Source of the DNA: Melampsora larici-populina 98AG31
Lineage: Eukaryota; Basidiomycota; Pucciniomycetes; Pucciniales; Melampsoraceae
Direction: 5' to 3'
NCBI RefSeq assembly: GCF_000204055.1
Contig: NW_006768784.1
Span: forward strand, 456,614 to 520,613
Length of the DNA: 64,000 bases
The notes under the pieces: generated by a model
Told to the model about the DNA's origin: nothing
Databases searched by the model: none
What the model saw: the letters and a program-made list of their open reading frames with translations, nothing else
Made by a program: the position numbers and the translations under genes
Shown here: piece after piece, positions 9,534-21,107 of the stretch
Layout of the letters: each line of letters starts with the position of its first letter
Numbering within the stretch: position 1 is the first letter of the stretch

Positions 9534-12500
9534 TCATGATTTGGTACCATCATATCTAATATGCATCGTAGGGATACCTGAATTCGAACCCGCAATCTTG
9601 AGTTTTTCCAACTTCCCTTGACCACCGGGCGCCCGTCTGACTTGAGGAAGTGATAAAACCTGGCTGATTACGATAGGCACAATGTTTTCAAAGACCGAGA
9701 GACAATATCCCTCAACTGTAATCAAATGAGAAAGACAGATAGGAAACGGTCTCGAATCAGAATTTGATCGTTTGATTAGATTGGCACCATACATAGACGA
9801 GCTTACCATCTAACAAGCGCAAGTAGGAAGAGGTATCTCGATCAAGTCGAAAATCGCTGTCAATGATTCCAATAGGTAGCTAAAAGGAGTATCACGTTAT
9901 TCAGTCTCTTGTTTCAAAGAAAGATAAGTCGAGTGATCCTCACAGAGCGAGAATTCCTATTTTGATATTCGGATTTGAATACCATACCACGCAAAGATTC
10001 ATTCCAGTGACCAAGACGTGTGGCTTCCAATGCATGCCTAGAAAATGCCTCATGTAGTCCAGGTTCGTTGTTTCCCTTGATGATCGTTTCCAAAGTTTCT
10101 CGAATTCTGGGAACTTCATCCGGCTTGGTAACTTCGGGCAAAAGATAGTCCAGCGCATTTGCCGTACCATTTACGATGGTAAAGGCCAAGGTGGAAATTG
10201 CTCTCAAACAGTCAGCTGCTAGTTCATCGGGCGACAATGGGTCAACCTGAGCATTGTTCTCAGCCGTCAAGGTCTTATAAAATGCCAAGGTATCGCCATG
10301 TCCGCCTTTAAATCCAGGATCTTGACCAGACACGAATTTGACAGTCTCTTCAAGCGCTCCCAAAGCCCCCATCATTGCCATAGATGCGCCCTTCTTGAAC
10401 GTATCTCCAACTGACTGTATCCCGAAATTCGAAAGCAGAGGGGGTAAGTCTTGGAAAAGTATAAGGCTTGTAGAGATCAGTTCGGGGTTTTCTCTTACGT
10501 GAGAAGGGGCGCATCCTTGAATGTGAGATTTGATCTGCCAGGTCAACCCAGAGGCAGCTATTCGCGCAGCTGCACGAGCTTTGAAAGATCGCTGAGGTGA
10601 CTCGGTTAGATAGCAATAACTAGGGGTACAGAATTTACTTCAGGATGTAGGCTGGAGGGTTTTATGCTTTGGTTCGAACTTACACATCACTCAAGGTAGA
10701 TAGAAGAAGCTGTTGCGAGTGAATGCCAGTCTCGACAAGGCCGAACACATGAGCGAGCCTTAAGAGGATACATCAGCGCAAATTGTTGAAGTGTATCTGA
10801 GTGAGATCACTCACCATCCCGAAACCAAAGGGTTTGTGACATCCCGAAGAACATCAACTGTCTCATCAGATGAAACTGGGCTTCGCCTCGTGGAGCATTC
10901 TTGAATGCGGCTGTGAATGAAATCATGGTATTGTTTTACATCTTGATGATACATCACTTTCTCCACTGCCTTATAGACGAGCTTGATGTTGGAATTCATG
11001 TGGTCCTGAGAAAGATAAATTACGGGTGGTCTAAGCATCACACGCGAAAAACACAATCGAGTACTCAATACCAACTTACCAAACCGACGATCATGCCCAT
11101 CCTCTGAGCTTCTACCCTGGGAGTATCTTTAGATGATAGGATAGTATCAGCAATCAACCTCGAGATGACTTGGATGCCATGCATACCTGAAAGCTCATAA
11201 ACCAGCGTTCTTTCACCGCTCTGGATCTGTTTATAACCAATGATAGGTTGTACGGGAGGATCGATCGCATAGTTGAGTGCCTTTTGGTGGCTAATCTTCT
11301 GCATGACGGAATATGAGTGCTGAGGTAGTATGAAGGGAACTGATAACAAGCGATCATATCAGAGGAAGCGACATCTTGTAAAATATTTGAAGTTTTACTT
11401 ACATAGTAGTGCAACATCATTAAACGCGTATTGGTTGGGTCTGAGAGTCTCAATGGAGGAAATCAGTTGGCCATAATGCAAGACAGGACTGCGGCTCAAA
11501 AAGCTCACAGATTCTCGCGTATCAGTTTTTCGAGCATTCCTCCAGGTGCGCCGTTTTGAGGATCAGGCTGGCAGTCAGCGAGTCCCCAATTGGTCATAAC
11601 ATCTGCAGTTGCATTATCCTAAGAAAAAAACATATCTCAGGATCGTGGAGGTCAGATAGGGTGATAGAGTCAAGTTCCTAAATACCGTATAGAAGCGATC
11701 TCCTCGAACCAATGCAACTATGAATAGCAAAAGCAGGATACGGTAAAGATGAGTGTTTTTTTAAAAGCAAAGGTTACACAAGAACGATACTAACTTGCGT
11801 CACTTAGTATAGCTCGACTGATGGTATAAGGAAGACAAACACCCGATCCCAATCTTGGTTTTTTGGCTTCCTCTCCGTGCAGACCAACATGAAGCGGAAT
11901 GTTGGCTGGGTGTCCGACAAGATCCTCCATTGCAGAAGCCTGTGGATTCAAATTTATGTCTTGTGATCAGTTGGTCTAGTTTCGTGGGCTTGGATGCAAG
12001 AAGGTCTTACTGACAATTTCTGGGTCCGAATTCCACTCTTGGAATGTCTGGAATTCCTTCAAGCCAATAAACGCCCTGAATTCGTTTAGCGTACATAATT
12101 TCCAAACATCTCTGCAGAAATCAAAAAGCGCAAGCATGTCAAATCTTAAGAGAGATCCACTTGGTAGACCTATTCCTTTGATGCACACCTCGCCGTCCGC
12201 ATCCCTTGGCATTCAATCCAGCGCATTACTGCTGGTACATGTCTGGCTCCGAAGGCACCTGCAACTTCATATGTAGAATCCTTCAAGATCCTCGCCAAAT
12301 CCTCATCGCGGAATTTACTACTTTGCGAGTCCCTCTCATAAACACCTTCGGACTCCACCACGGGTGGACCCTCCACAGGTATTCTGACTTCTCGTTTCGA
12401 TAACTGATAAAATCAAATATCTATCAGCAAGCTAGATGCGGAAGCAAATCTCAAATCTCAAAATTGTCAGCACTAACCTTCCAAACTTTGGGATTATGAG

Positions 12501-14677
12501 CATTTTCATCGGCAGCATTCAACTTGGTTTTCAAGATTTTAATCGCATCCATCAAAGTCGACATATTCATCTCGTCCCATTCTAGTTAAAACCCTCTGTT
12601 ATCAATAGGTCGTGAATATTTCTCAGGACAAAGGCTCTCGCACTCACTCCGACTTGGTAGAGCTTTTTCAAAAGTTGACTCAAGCCATTGCTAAACAAAT
12701 ATAATGAGGCAGAAAGAATGATGAGCTTATACTAAGAACAGTCTTCTATCATATAAATAAGCATCTTGATTCAACTTACGGTCTGAGACCACGAGATCGG
12801 GGCGTGCCATCGATCTGGGAACAAAAAACTCGAGGCGCTATTCAGTTCTTTCATTCACAAATTATAGGCTGTGTGTGGAACGGATTAAACCCACAAAGGG
12901 TATTGAACTCGACGCTAGTCGAATTTCCAGTAGCCTTCGGAGTGGTACCTAAAATGCTTTTGATCGGAAGTCTAGGGTTGAGACTCCAATCGCTATCAGC
13001 TTGCGTGGTGTTCAAAATGGCCTTGGGGAGTGCGAAGCGAGTGATGATCAAGGGGCCGATGAGTTTCTTTACGCGTAAATCTATGGAAATTTACAAGCAA
13101 AGGGCCCACCTGTAGATAATCTCCAAGGATGATGCCAGCGTAATAACCGCAATTAACGTGTCGTGCCGTACCAAAGATCTCATCGTCTTGTTGTTTCAAT
13201 TCTTCTTCGCTCAGTTTGCTCAGGTCTGATTTCCAACTACCGCGTTCATTGAGTTCTAGTAACTTCTTGGCGATGCGGTTGTCTATTTTGGAAAAAGACA
13301 GATCAAGAGTGAGTTTCGGGTGAAGAGTTCAAGTCCCGTCTTTAATCCTCACTTACGATTCCTGGAGAAGAGAACAAGCAAAGCACATGAAGCTGGCGGC
13401 ATCATGAGCAATCGATCCGAGGCAAAGGTATCGTTATACAACAAGCCACGACCAAGCTGTTCTTTGTCGCGTATACTTGCTTGTTCCTTATCGCTGACGC
13501 CATATAAAGGATCCAAAGAAGCATAAGATGACGTCAAATTCTGCCACGGGCTGGGCTTCTTGGGTTTGTCGTCGGCTTGTTCTGTGTTCTGATCCGATTC
13601 GTGATATTTGTTCGGGACTTTGACTTCTTCGCGATTGTTGGTCCAGACTGATGGCAATGGCAACCATGAACAATCATATGTCAGCTTATATTTCCAAAAT
13701 TCCTCGTAGACCAAGATCAATCACAAAAGAAATGAACTGACATATGTCGTGAATGACGATATTCGCAAAACCAAAGAATAAACTGGAAATGCGAGCTGGG
13801 TGAGGGGTAAAACCTTCGTACCCCGTAGGACGACGTAGAATAGCATCGAACATGTCTTCGGGCTCAGCTATGTGAGTCGGAACAGGATGAACCGGTCGAA
13901 CAGATCTGGAATACGGTTGATTGGCAGCTCCAAGGAGCGGATCACCAGTCAGGTTGTTGTCACTTCCATCAGCTTTCCTGAAGCGATGCTTGGGATTCAA
14001 ATCCACTGTTGGAGGATGAGAGAGATCCTGTTTATTTTTCATGCGAGGCAAATATTGGGTTTCAATACATTTAAAAAAGGACAAAGTTCAGAAACACTCA
14101 CATTCCAAAGCAAAGTGATAAATTGATTCTGAGCCGCATCAACATATTTATTAGGAGCGTTATGTCTTCTCTTTCCAGCACGAGAGAGAAAAGCGACGAC
14201 TTCTTCAAGTTGAAGTTTTCGGTCATCCAATGGTTTTCCAACGCTAGTCAATAAGTTCGCGACCATAGCAAGGTTCTCTGGTACCAAACCCGCCAAGGTT
14301 TGTTGAACAGCGAGGTAAGCCAATGAAGTTGATTTTTTATTATCAGTGGTAGCTGATTCTTCATAGTTATCCAAATGACCGTATTGACCACCCTTGGAGA
14401 ACAGGTAATGCGAGACAATTCCAGCGGTCTGAAAAATTCAAAGGATGTCAGAATCATCCTCTAGAAAACTAAAACTCAATTGATCACAAGAACGTACCTC
14501 TTGGAATTGAGCAACTCTACGCCATAATCCAGAATCGCTTGAAGTAGGTAAATCAGTAGCTGAACCAATCTGTAATAGATGAGTATATCCTCTAGTCTGA
14601 ACTAAAGCTTCACCAGCTTTAGGCTGGGAAGACTGTTGAGAGTGATAAGGTCTGTTGGCAGTGGTTTGTTGTGACAT
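9534..14677 (-). CDS. Linoleate diol synthase / psi-factor producing oxygenase (heme dioxygenase-P450 fusion)
   Basis: About 22 exons reconstruct in frame from MSQQTTANRP (14677) to a stop at 9534, for about 1189 residues, the usual size. Exons: 14677-14498, 14428-14102, 14027-13742, 13647-13357, 13282-13110, 13021-12895, 12814-12780, 12690-12648, 12581-12478, 12403-12189, 12111-12015, 11939-11795, 11717-11686, 11618-11509, 11440-11403, 11339-11187, 11126-11080, 11005-10815, 10758-10686, 10591-9944, 9879-9807, 9715-9534. The N-terminal peroxidase-like domain forms hydroperoxides from unsaturated fatty acids: distal His in VIHDIFW (about residue 262), catalytic Tyr and proximal His in VEFNTLYRWH (462, 465). 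The C-terminal P450 domain, which would rearrange the hydroperoxide to diols, keeps ExxR as EATR (1078-1081) and a Cys at about 1134 in an unusual loop (EGYCLS), then VRRAPGGQGKLEKL, typical of the family end. An 84-nt stretch (10498-10415) has intron signals and may be spliced out. The oxylipin role in development or host interaction is family knowledge. Confidence 0.93.
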
Positions 14678-15696
14678 GGTTAGATAAAATCAGATTATAT
14701 GCTAGCAAATTATTTGTAAAAGGTTGAGAGATGATTTGGGTGTATGATGAAAGTTTACTATGATCGATAAATGGTCAAGAGAGATAAAAGAACTTATAAA
14801 GTGATATCATTCTTCACAGCATTCCATTAAATCAAATCAACACTTTAGTTCGATTTGATTGATCTTATATATAGATATAGACTGTTTAATAAGATGACGA
14901 TGATAGCCAGTGATAAAGCCATCCAGTGATGATAGATTAAACTCAATTTTCTTTCTTGAATCGTTAATCGGGATCTTCATTCAATCTGTTTCAATCTGTT
15001 TCAATCTGATCGGTTGTCGATTCAACCTCTCTCTCTCTTCGCGTGTTTGAAACAAAAGAGACTTTTGAGCCCGAGACCGTGATTGGCTCATGAGCTTGGA
15101 TTTGACTAGGTGACAAATTACAATTGTGAAATCCACTCAGCGCGCGGCCTTGTCTGTCTCATGATCACAGTGCTGTCTTGGTGGAGATGGGCAGCAAAAT
15201 CGCTAACTTAACCCAAGTCCGATCGTGCAAAAGCTCACGGTAACCCGAAGCCGAGGCACGAGGGACTTGCACATTAAATAACATCCCTGGTGTGACCAAT
15301 AGGCCCCAAAAGTGAAATTTGGGTCACTTTTGGATACAACCCATCCTATCTCATTCAACATTACTTTGATGTTGTTTCTGAAACTGGCTGGTATGAGTTC
15401 AGCATCTTGTACATAACTTCTATTAGAAAAAAAAGAGAATCAAAAGTGCCAGCTCACAAGAATTGAGCTGGAAAACGAGTAACAATTTTGTTCAGAGACA
15501 TTACAGAGAGTTGATTGAAAGCTCAGATTCAACCGAGGGCATGTCAGAAACTTGCCTCGGTAGCGACCCATGCAGCGATGAAAAGAAACGAGTTCTGAGA
15601 AAAGAAACGAATCTCGAGAAAGGAAATCATCTTCAGAAAGAATTTACCGATTTCAACCGTTGATGAAATCCGATCGACTCCTGTTTATATTCTCAT
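14678..15696. other. Region between diol synthase start and RecQ-like gene, with repeat fragments
   Basis: It holds the upstream region of the minus-strand diol synthase (TTATATATAGATATAG near 14865) and of the helicase. Near 15218-15272, AAGTCC and GAGGGACTT flank GC-rich sequence, resembling the arms of the foldback repeat at 51.0-51.5 kb. At 15306-15333, CCAAAAGTGA and TCACTTTTGG form a perfect 10-bp stem with an 8-nt loop. A short open frame at 15463-15663 starts only with TTG and is probably leader sequence. Confidence 0.5.
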
Positions 15697-18136
15697 ATGG
15701 ATCCATCAAAGTCATCGCCAGCTCGACCTTCGGATGTGTCTGAAAAGCTTTCGTCCGTGACGGGCGATCTACCACCTGTTATCCTTAATAAGGCAATCTC
15801 AAGCAAATCAAATCAAGAACTCGCTTCTTATATTGGATTGAAATTCCTGAAGAAGTATAATCAGGACGCTCGAGAATTGCAAAACAAGGCGGTTCTGGCT
15901 GCGGCTAGAGAGGAAATCGTATTTTTGATTGCTGGTACTGGATACGGAAAGACACGTATCGCTGAGGTTTTTAGATCGCTATTCAGTGTGAAGTCACTTG
16001 GCATTGTACTCATCCTCAACCCACTCGATGCCTTGGGAGACAATCAAGTTTTGGAAAAGAGGAAGGATGGCTTGAAGGCAGTAAATTTAACTGCCTTGAA
16101 CTTTACTTCGGAGGTGGCACACGATATTGAAAAGGGTGTGTATTCCTTCATCTATCTGGTACGTTGCATTTCTTTGATGCTTCATGATAACCATCACAGT
16201 TTTGTACAATATTTTTTAAACTGATTGGTGTTGTATTATGTTGAAAAATCAGAGCCCGGAAATTTTTCTTACGAATCGTACCTGGCTGAGAATCTATAAT
16301 AGCATCTGGTTTCGGAGACGGCTGATTTTGAAAGTCGTTGATGAAGCCCACATGATCTACGAATGGGGTTTGGTTGAAAGTGGTCAGGCGAAGCATATGA
16401 GTGTCGTCAAAAAAGAGCAGGATGGTGGCAAATTTCGACCTTCGTGGGGAAAGCTCTGCTTACAACTTATGGCAACTCGACATGTACCACTCTTGTTAAT
16501 GTCAGCTACCTGTCCAGCACCACACTTTGATGCCATTATCAATAATCTCAGTATCAAACGCGAAGACATAACAGTTTTGAAAGGCGAGTTGTGTCGGCCG
16601 GAAATCCAAATTCTGAGAGTTGGAGTAGCAGCAATGGGATCTCTCGACTTTCTCAACAAACATTTCTCCAAGAGAGTCGACATACCCGACAGCGAGGTTG
16701 TCCCAACCCTTGTCTACTCAGGCTCTCGCAACGGCACTATGCATTCTCTCAGAGCAATGAACAGATCTCGAGATACTAAAGGTGACGAGTCCAATCCGGA
16801 TAGCACCTTTGGTCAACGTTATCATTCTTGTTCGGGAGATCAAACAAAGCTTAATCGTATTCAGGATTATACAGATCGTAAATTTCCGATAATGTCATGT
16901 ACAAGTGCTCTTGGTCTTGGACAAAATTGGACTCATGCAAGGATTGTTGTTCAGCTCGGCCGAGCTGGTCTTTCTGAAGTTACACAAGTGGTTGGTCGAG
17001 TCGGAAGGAACAAGAGGCCTGGGCTTGCTGTGATCTACCTTGAAGAGACTCGAAAAGAAGGTTTAAATTCGATAGATGACTTCAAAGACATGACTTCACA
17101 AACAGATGACCAGAGAATGGATGCGTTGAAGGTTTCAAAAGTCTGTGTGAGGATTGCTTTGGTGCTTGCAAACACGTAGGTTGATACTCTAGCTTTTTCA
17201 TCTTTGGTCAATCCTAAATCTCACTTTGGTTGTTGTGTACATAGAACAGGATTTATTCCAATGTATCCCGATCATGATTCTGTTCGAAATGAAGCTCAGC
17301 GTCAAAAAGATCAAGGCTTTCCACCTTGTCACTGCGAAATTTGTGAGCCAGAGGAGTGTGAAATCCTAGTCCGGAACCTCCACTTGTTTACATCATCCAA
17401 CTTCGAAGAGGGTTTAAAAGACCCACGATCACTTGACCCCGATGCCGACTATAGTCCAGCTGGGATGAAAGCAGCAGAGAAAAGTGGTACTATTGTAAAC
17501 AAGCGAAAGAAAGTCAATCAATCTAGAGAGACTGAAGACATCGACTTCCTTGACCTGATACACGAGCTAACGCAAGTGTTCTCAGATCACTTTGGATCGA
17601 TCTACAAGGATCAGGCTCCGTTTCCGCCGTCTGTCCTTTTTGGAGAAATTCATCTTAACAAAATAATTGATCACATTGAATCAATCAATACTGAAGAGGA
17701 CTTAAGTGAAGTTATCGGTGGTGATGCTTTGTTGGGAAGCATAAAACACCTACTTAAAACAATCTTGGATTGGAAATCCGACTTTTGTGGCGAGCAACAC
17801 TACAAACGAATCAAAGAGGAGAAACAGATTTCTGACCTCAACAATCAAATTACAATTGAAAGGCTAGAAAAACAAGATGCTGATCGGAAAATGAAGCAAC
17901 TGGAAAATTCCTCGGATCAAAAAAAGAAAGCCGATGAGAAAGCGCGAAAATCACAGGAGAAGATTGATGAGAGGAGAAGAAAGCATGAACAAGCGGAATC
18001 AAAGAGGCATAAGCGCGCCCAAGATGATATTGAAAAAGAAAAAGTCAAATTTCGGAATCAGAGGATGATGCAATGGCTACGAGAAGGTGTTCAAGAAAAT
18101 GATCTTGATGCAAAAGAGCTGGAGTATCAAAGGTGA
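15697..18136 (+). CDS. RecQ-like ATP-dependent DNA helicase, probably mobile-element encoded
   Basis: Three exons (15697-16158, 16253-17175, 17245-18136) join in frame for about 758 residues. Superfamily 2 helicase motifs appear in order: Walker A AGTGYGKT (79-86), LNPLDALGDNQ (motif Ia region), DEAH with following IYEWG (184-192), MSAT (237-240), TLVYSGSRN, then QVVGRVGRNKRPG (399-411, motif VI). The spacing and the W after DEAH fit the RecQ group, but the RQC and HRDC domains are absent. Instead there is a cysteine cluster, CHCEICEPEEC, near residue 500 and a long charged coiled coil over about the last 110 residues. A broken relative lies at 55.1-57.6 kb, so it belongs to a repeated family. 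Its tail faces the DUF6589 gene with only 131 bp between stops, suggesting they move together. A role in unwinding element DNA during transposition is inference. Confidence 0.85.
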
Positions 18137-18267
18137 GACTTGCCTGTTTATTCTCCTGCCTCCCAATCACGCAGCTCAGGATCAATTTGAAACTCGTATG
18201 GATCTGACTCTTCTTCCACATTTGATGTGACTTCGGAATTGTAGATCCCTCGAAAGGGCCAATGAAA

Positions 18268-21107
18268 TCAGTCATTTGTCCCGCTCAGAGAATCTTGAGA
18301 CAGTTTGACTGTTCCGAGGAGATAGATATCAGGAATCAGACCACTTCTTATTGTTGATCCGGCTTGACAGCTAATTAAGTTGTTATCTCGAGCAAAGCCA
18401 ACAAAGTTCTGAACTGTATTGAGTGTGAGCAATGTCTTTGATGACTGGTATGTGTCATTTAACCCTGAGCGCCCCTTGAGTGTATGAAGGAGCTTCCGGA
18501 GCTGAAAAGCAGATGAGTCAGGATCATCAAATCAGACCATGATATAGCTCACAAATTACTCACATGGGGTACACATATTGAAAATGTATCCCTCAAGCGA
18601 GAAATTTCTGTCCCACTCCCCTATGTGAATTCAAAACCACTATATAGATCAACATCCACTTTAATAGTATATCAAAGAGAATAACTCACCGATCTATTGT
18701 AGAAATACTTTATCCAATAGTTTTGAACTTCAAGGAAAAAATCCTTGGCCACAAAGTGATTTTGTCGTCCGCTTGGAGCAATTAACATTGAATGTAAAAT
18801 GACATGAGCCATTGGCTGTGGGAGTGTTTTGGTTAAGAGAACAACCACTCGTGGAAGATAGGTTGAGTAATGAGTGAGACCATTCATTCCTTGAATCATC
18901 ACACTCCATCTCTTCCACATAAGCATGAGACGGCCGATATCTCCCGCAGACATTGCTCGCTTTGCTTCGACAACAGTCGCAAAGTCTCGTAACCTCAGCA
19001 AAAGCTGGCATTTACGCTGGTCTTGATCCTTTTGGGCTGCAGGAAGCGCTGATGTTGAAAAGATGATTTCAAATGTTTTATCAATAACTTTGTCAAATTC
19101 AACAGCATTTGTATCAAACCTTTCTTCAAGATCTAGTTCAGTCTTGCCAAGGATTTCACTGTGTATTTTCAAAGGTGTCAGTTTCAAATCGTTTTGTTCT
19201 ACCAAAAAAAAAAATCTTTACAGAAGTGCATAGGTTATTGTGGCTTCATGAATTTTCTCGATCCATCGAAGCATTGATGTGAAATCTTTCTTTGCTGTTG
19301 GAGGTGCTTTTTTTCCTGAAAGGGCAACAACAGTCTGCCATGCGCCAAAATCATTCATGTCGGATGGGTCTCCCCAATGATGGAGAAGAATGGCTTGAGC
19401 AATATTCCAAATTGTATGTCCAGCACCTGGAAGAAGTAAGATATTCTCTAAATTCTCATCTGCGATCTTTGTTGCTTCACGCTGATTTCGTAGTCCATCA
19501 AAGTTGAGGCAAGTACCAAGATCACCCTCCAAAATGTGAGTTCGGTTTGAAAATTCTTCTTTGGTCAAACCGGATTGGCCAATCACTTCCTGCCACAGCT
19601 GACCAACTCCATCAGATCCATTATCAGTTGAATCCATCATTCTGAGCATCAGGATATTTGGAACTTGACATTTAATTTGATCAAGTGGCGCCACGTTCAA
19701 GAAATTCGAGTTTGAAACATTCCTTTTATTTTTGACATAGCGGAGAAAGACAGAGGCAATCTGATTCTTGAGAGTTAGAATCCACCGACTTTGTTCATCT
19801 TCAGTCGGCATCAAGAGGCCCAAGTCTATTTTTTTTCGTGCAGTCATCTGTAAGATATGTCGAATGTTGTCTTTGCTGAATGCTCCGGTGTCTAGATCCT
19901 TGAGTAGTTTGGGGTTTAATTGATGGATGTAACCCCAAGAACCATGATACATCTGAGTCTGCTGATCAATTCTTTCGTGGTGGATACGCTCCTGAATGTC
20001 AATGTTATCTAGAACAATCACAGGCGATAAGACCAATTTCTTTGACATCACTACTCGAATCTTTTTTACTGCCTGTTTTCCTAAACTTGCTAGACCGTTC
20101 ATCGCAGTTGACCGGGAACAGGTTAATCCGATATAGTTCAGGTAACTATTGATTCTCTCGGTGACACCACATGCTAAGAAGGTAAGCGAGTTCTCGACTT
20201 GGAGACTATTACATCGGCGATTGCAAGCAAAGGCAAGCATTCCCATCAATGTGGCGTTGATCTGTGTTTGAATCAAACAACAAAAGTATCAGTTTCAACT
20301 AAGCTTGTAAAGGTATCTTTCAAAAAAGAGATCGACTGCAACTTACTGCCTGTAGACGATTTCTCAAATTAACTCTCTTGTCCTTTGATCTTACATACAT
20401 CCTCCCTTCAACGTGCTCAGTCGGATCTTTGTCAGGATCGTCCAATTCATTCTCGAATTCTCCTTCGAAATCAGAAGAGGAATCTTCAGGGTCTGCTTCA
20501 TCTGTATCGAAGTCTTTAGAAAGCTGATCATGATGACTATATTCTAATTTTGCTTCTATCAACCTCCACATGAAATTCATGCTGTCCTTTAGCATTGCAT
20601 TGCGTCTGTTCTCTTCGCTTCCGTTAAAGAAAGTGTCTTCGAGTTTTGTTGCATTCACATATGCACTTTTTTTTGTAGCAGTGTTCCGACGAGGAGTTTT
20701 TTGTGTATTAACAATCTCGATAGCCTGAGGGATTGTTTATGAGGAATACATTCTGTCAGTTCTTGGAAATCTGAAGTTCAGCAAATAAATGTGAGCCATA
20801 CCTGTTGTAGAACCCACTCTTGCCAGTCATGTCTAGCTTCCGCGGTATTTTCGTCATCTACTAATTGTTTGATCGAGTCAAGTAGTCCTCGTGTCGATTT
20901 CCACCCAGTTGGTGAGATCCATTGTTTTCTTCGTATGATGATCGACCCTTCCTTTGAAGCCATGAAGTTCTGAAAGAACTGCTTGGCTGATAGGCCATGG
21001 TCTTCTCTCAATCTTACGCAGAGACCTTCGAGTACAGACGTTTTTTTTGACTCTGTTCGTCCAGTTGTGCGATTAGGCTCTTCTTCGATCACCATTCTCA
21101 AGACCAC
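18268..21107 (-). CDS. DUF6589-family protein, possible transposase partner of the RecQ-like helicase
   Basis: Six exons (21107-20802, 20724-20347, 20261-19222, 19158-18690, 18620-18564, 18501-18268) join in frame for about 827 residues. The N-terminal 230 residues are variable and include an acidic low-complexity patch (DEADPEDSSSDFEGEFENE). The rest matches the basidiomycete DUF6589 pattern: LDNIDIQERIHHERID, EGDLGTCLNFDGLRNQREA, LPGAGHTIWNIAQAILLHHW, AKRAMSAGDIGRLMLMWKRW, APSGRQNHFVAKDFFLEVQN. The family is known as an uncharacterised, highly amplified fungal domain. The invariant-looking acids D313, D475 and E718 lie in strand-like contexts as in RNase H-fold transposases; that reading is inference. 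All exon phases close and no internal stop occurs, so this copy looks intact. I found no convincing terminal inverted repeats around the pair. Confidence 0.85.

Noticed and set aside
9570..9600. GGGTTCGAATTC on the minus strand, a perfect pol III B box
   Set aside because: It lies in the last coding exon of the diol synthase (residues near AGSNSG); no A box at the right distance and no tRNA fold.
13349..13720. Start of an open frame MILVYEEFWKYKLTYDCSWL as a separate gene
   Set aside because: It is diol synthase exon 4 read through its upstream intron; splicing at CCATCAG (13648) gives VIHDIFWTNN, which matches the family.
15280..15296. CCCTGGTGTGA as a terminal repeat shared with the TIR element at 51.7-54.9 kb
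   Set aside because: Only nine bases match (CCCTGGTGT), and the orientation would put the element outside the RecQ/DUF6589 pair; chance is likely.
15463..15663. 66-codon frame just upstream of the RecQ-like gene
   Set aside because: It starts only at TTG, has no motif, ends 33 bp before the helicase ATG, and is absent from the second copy.
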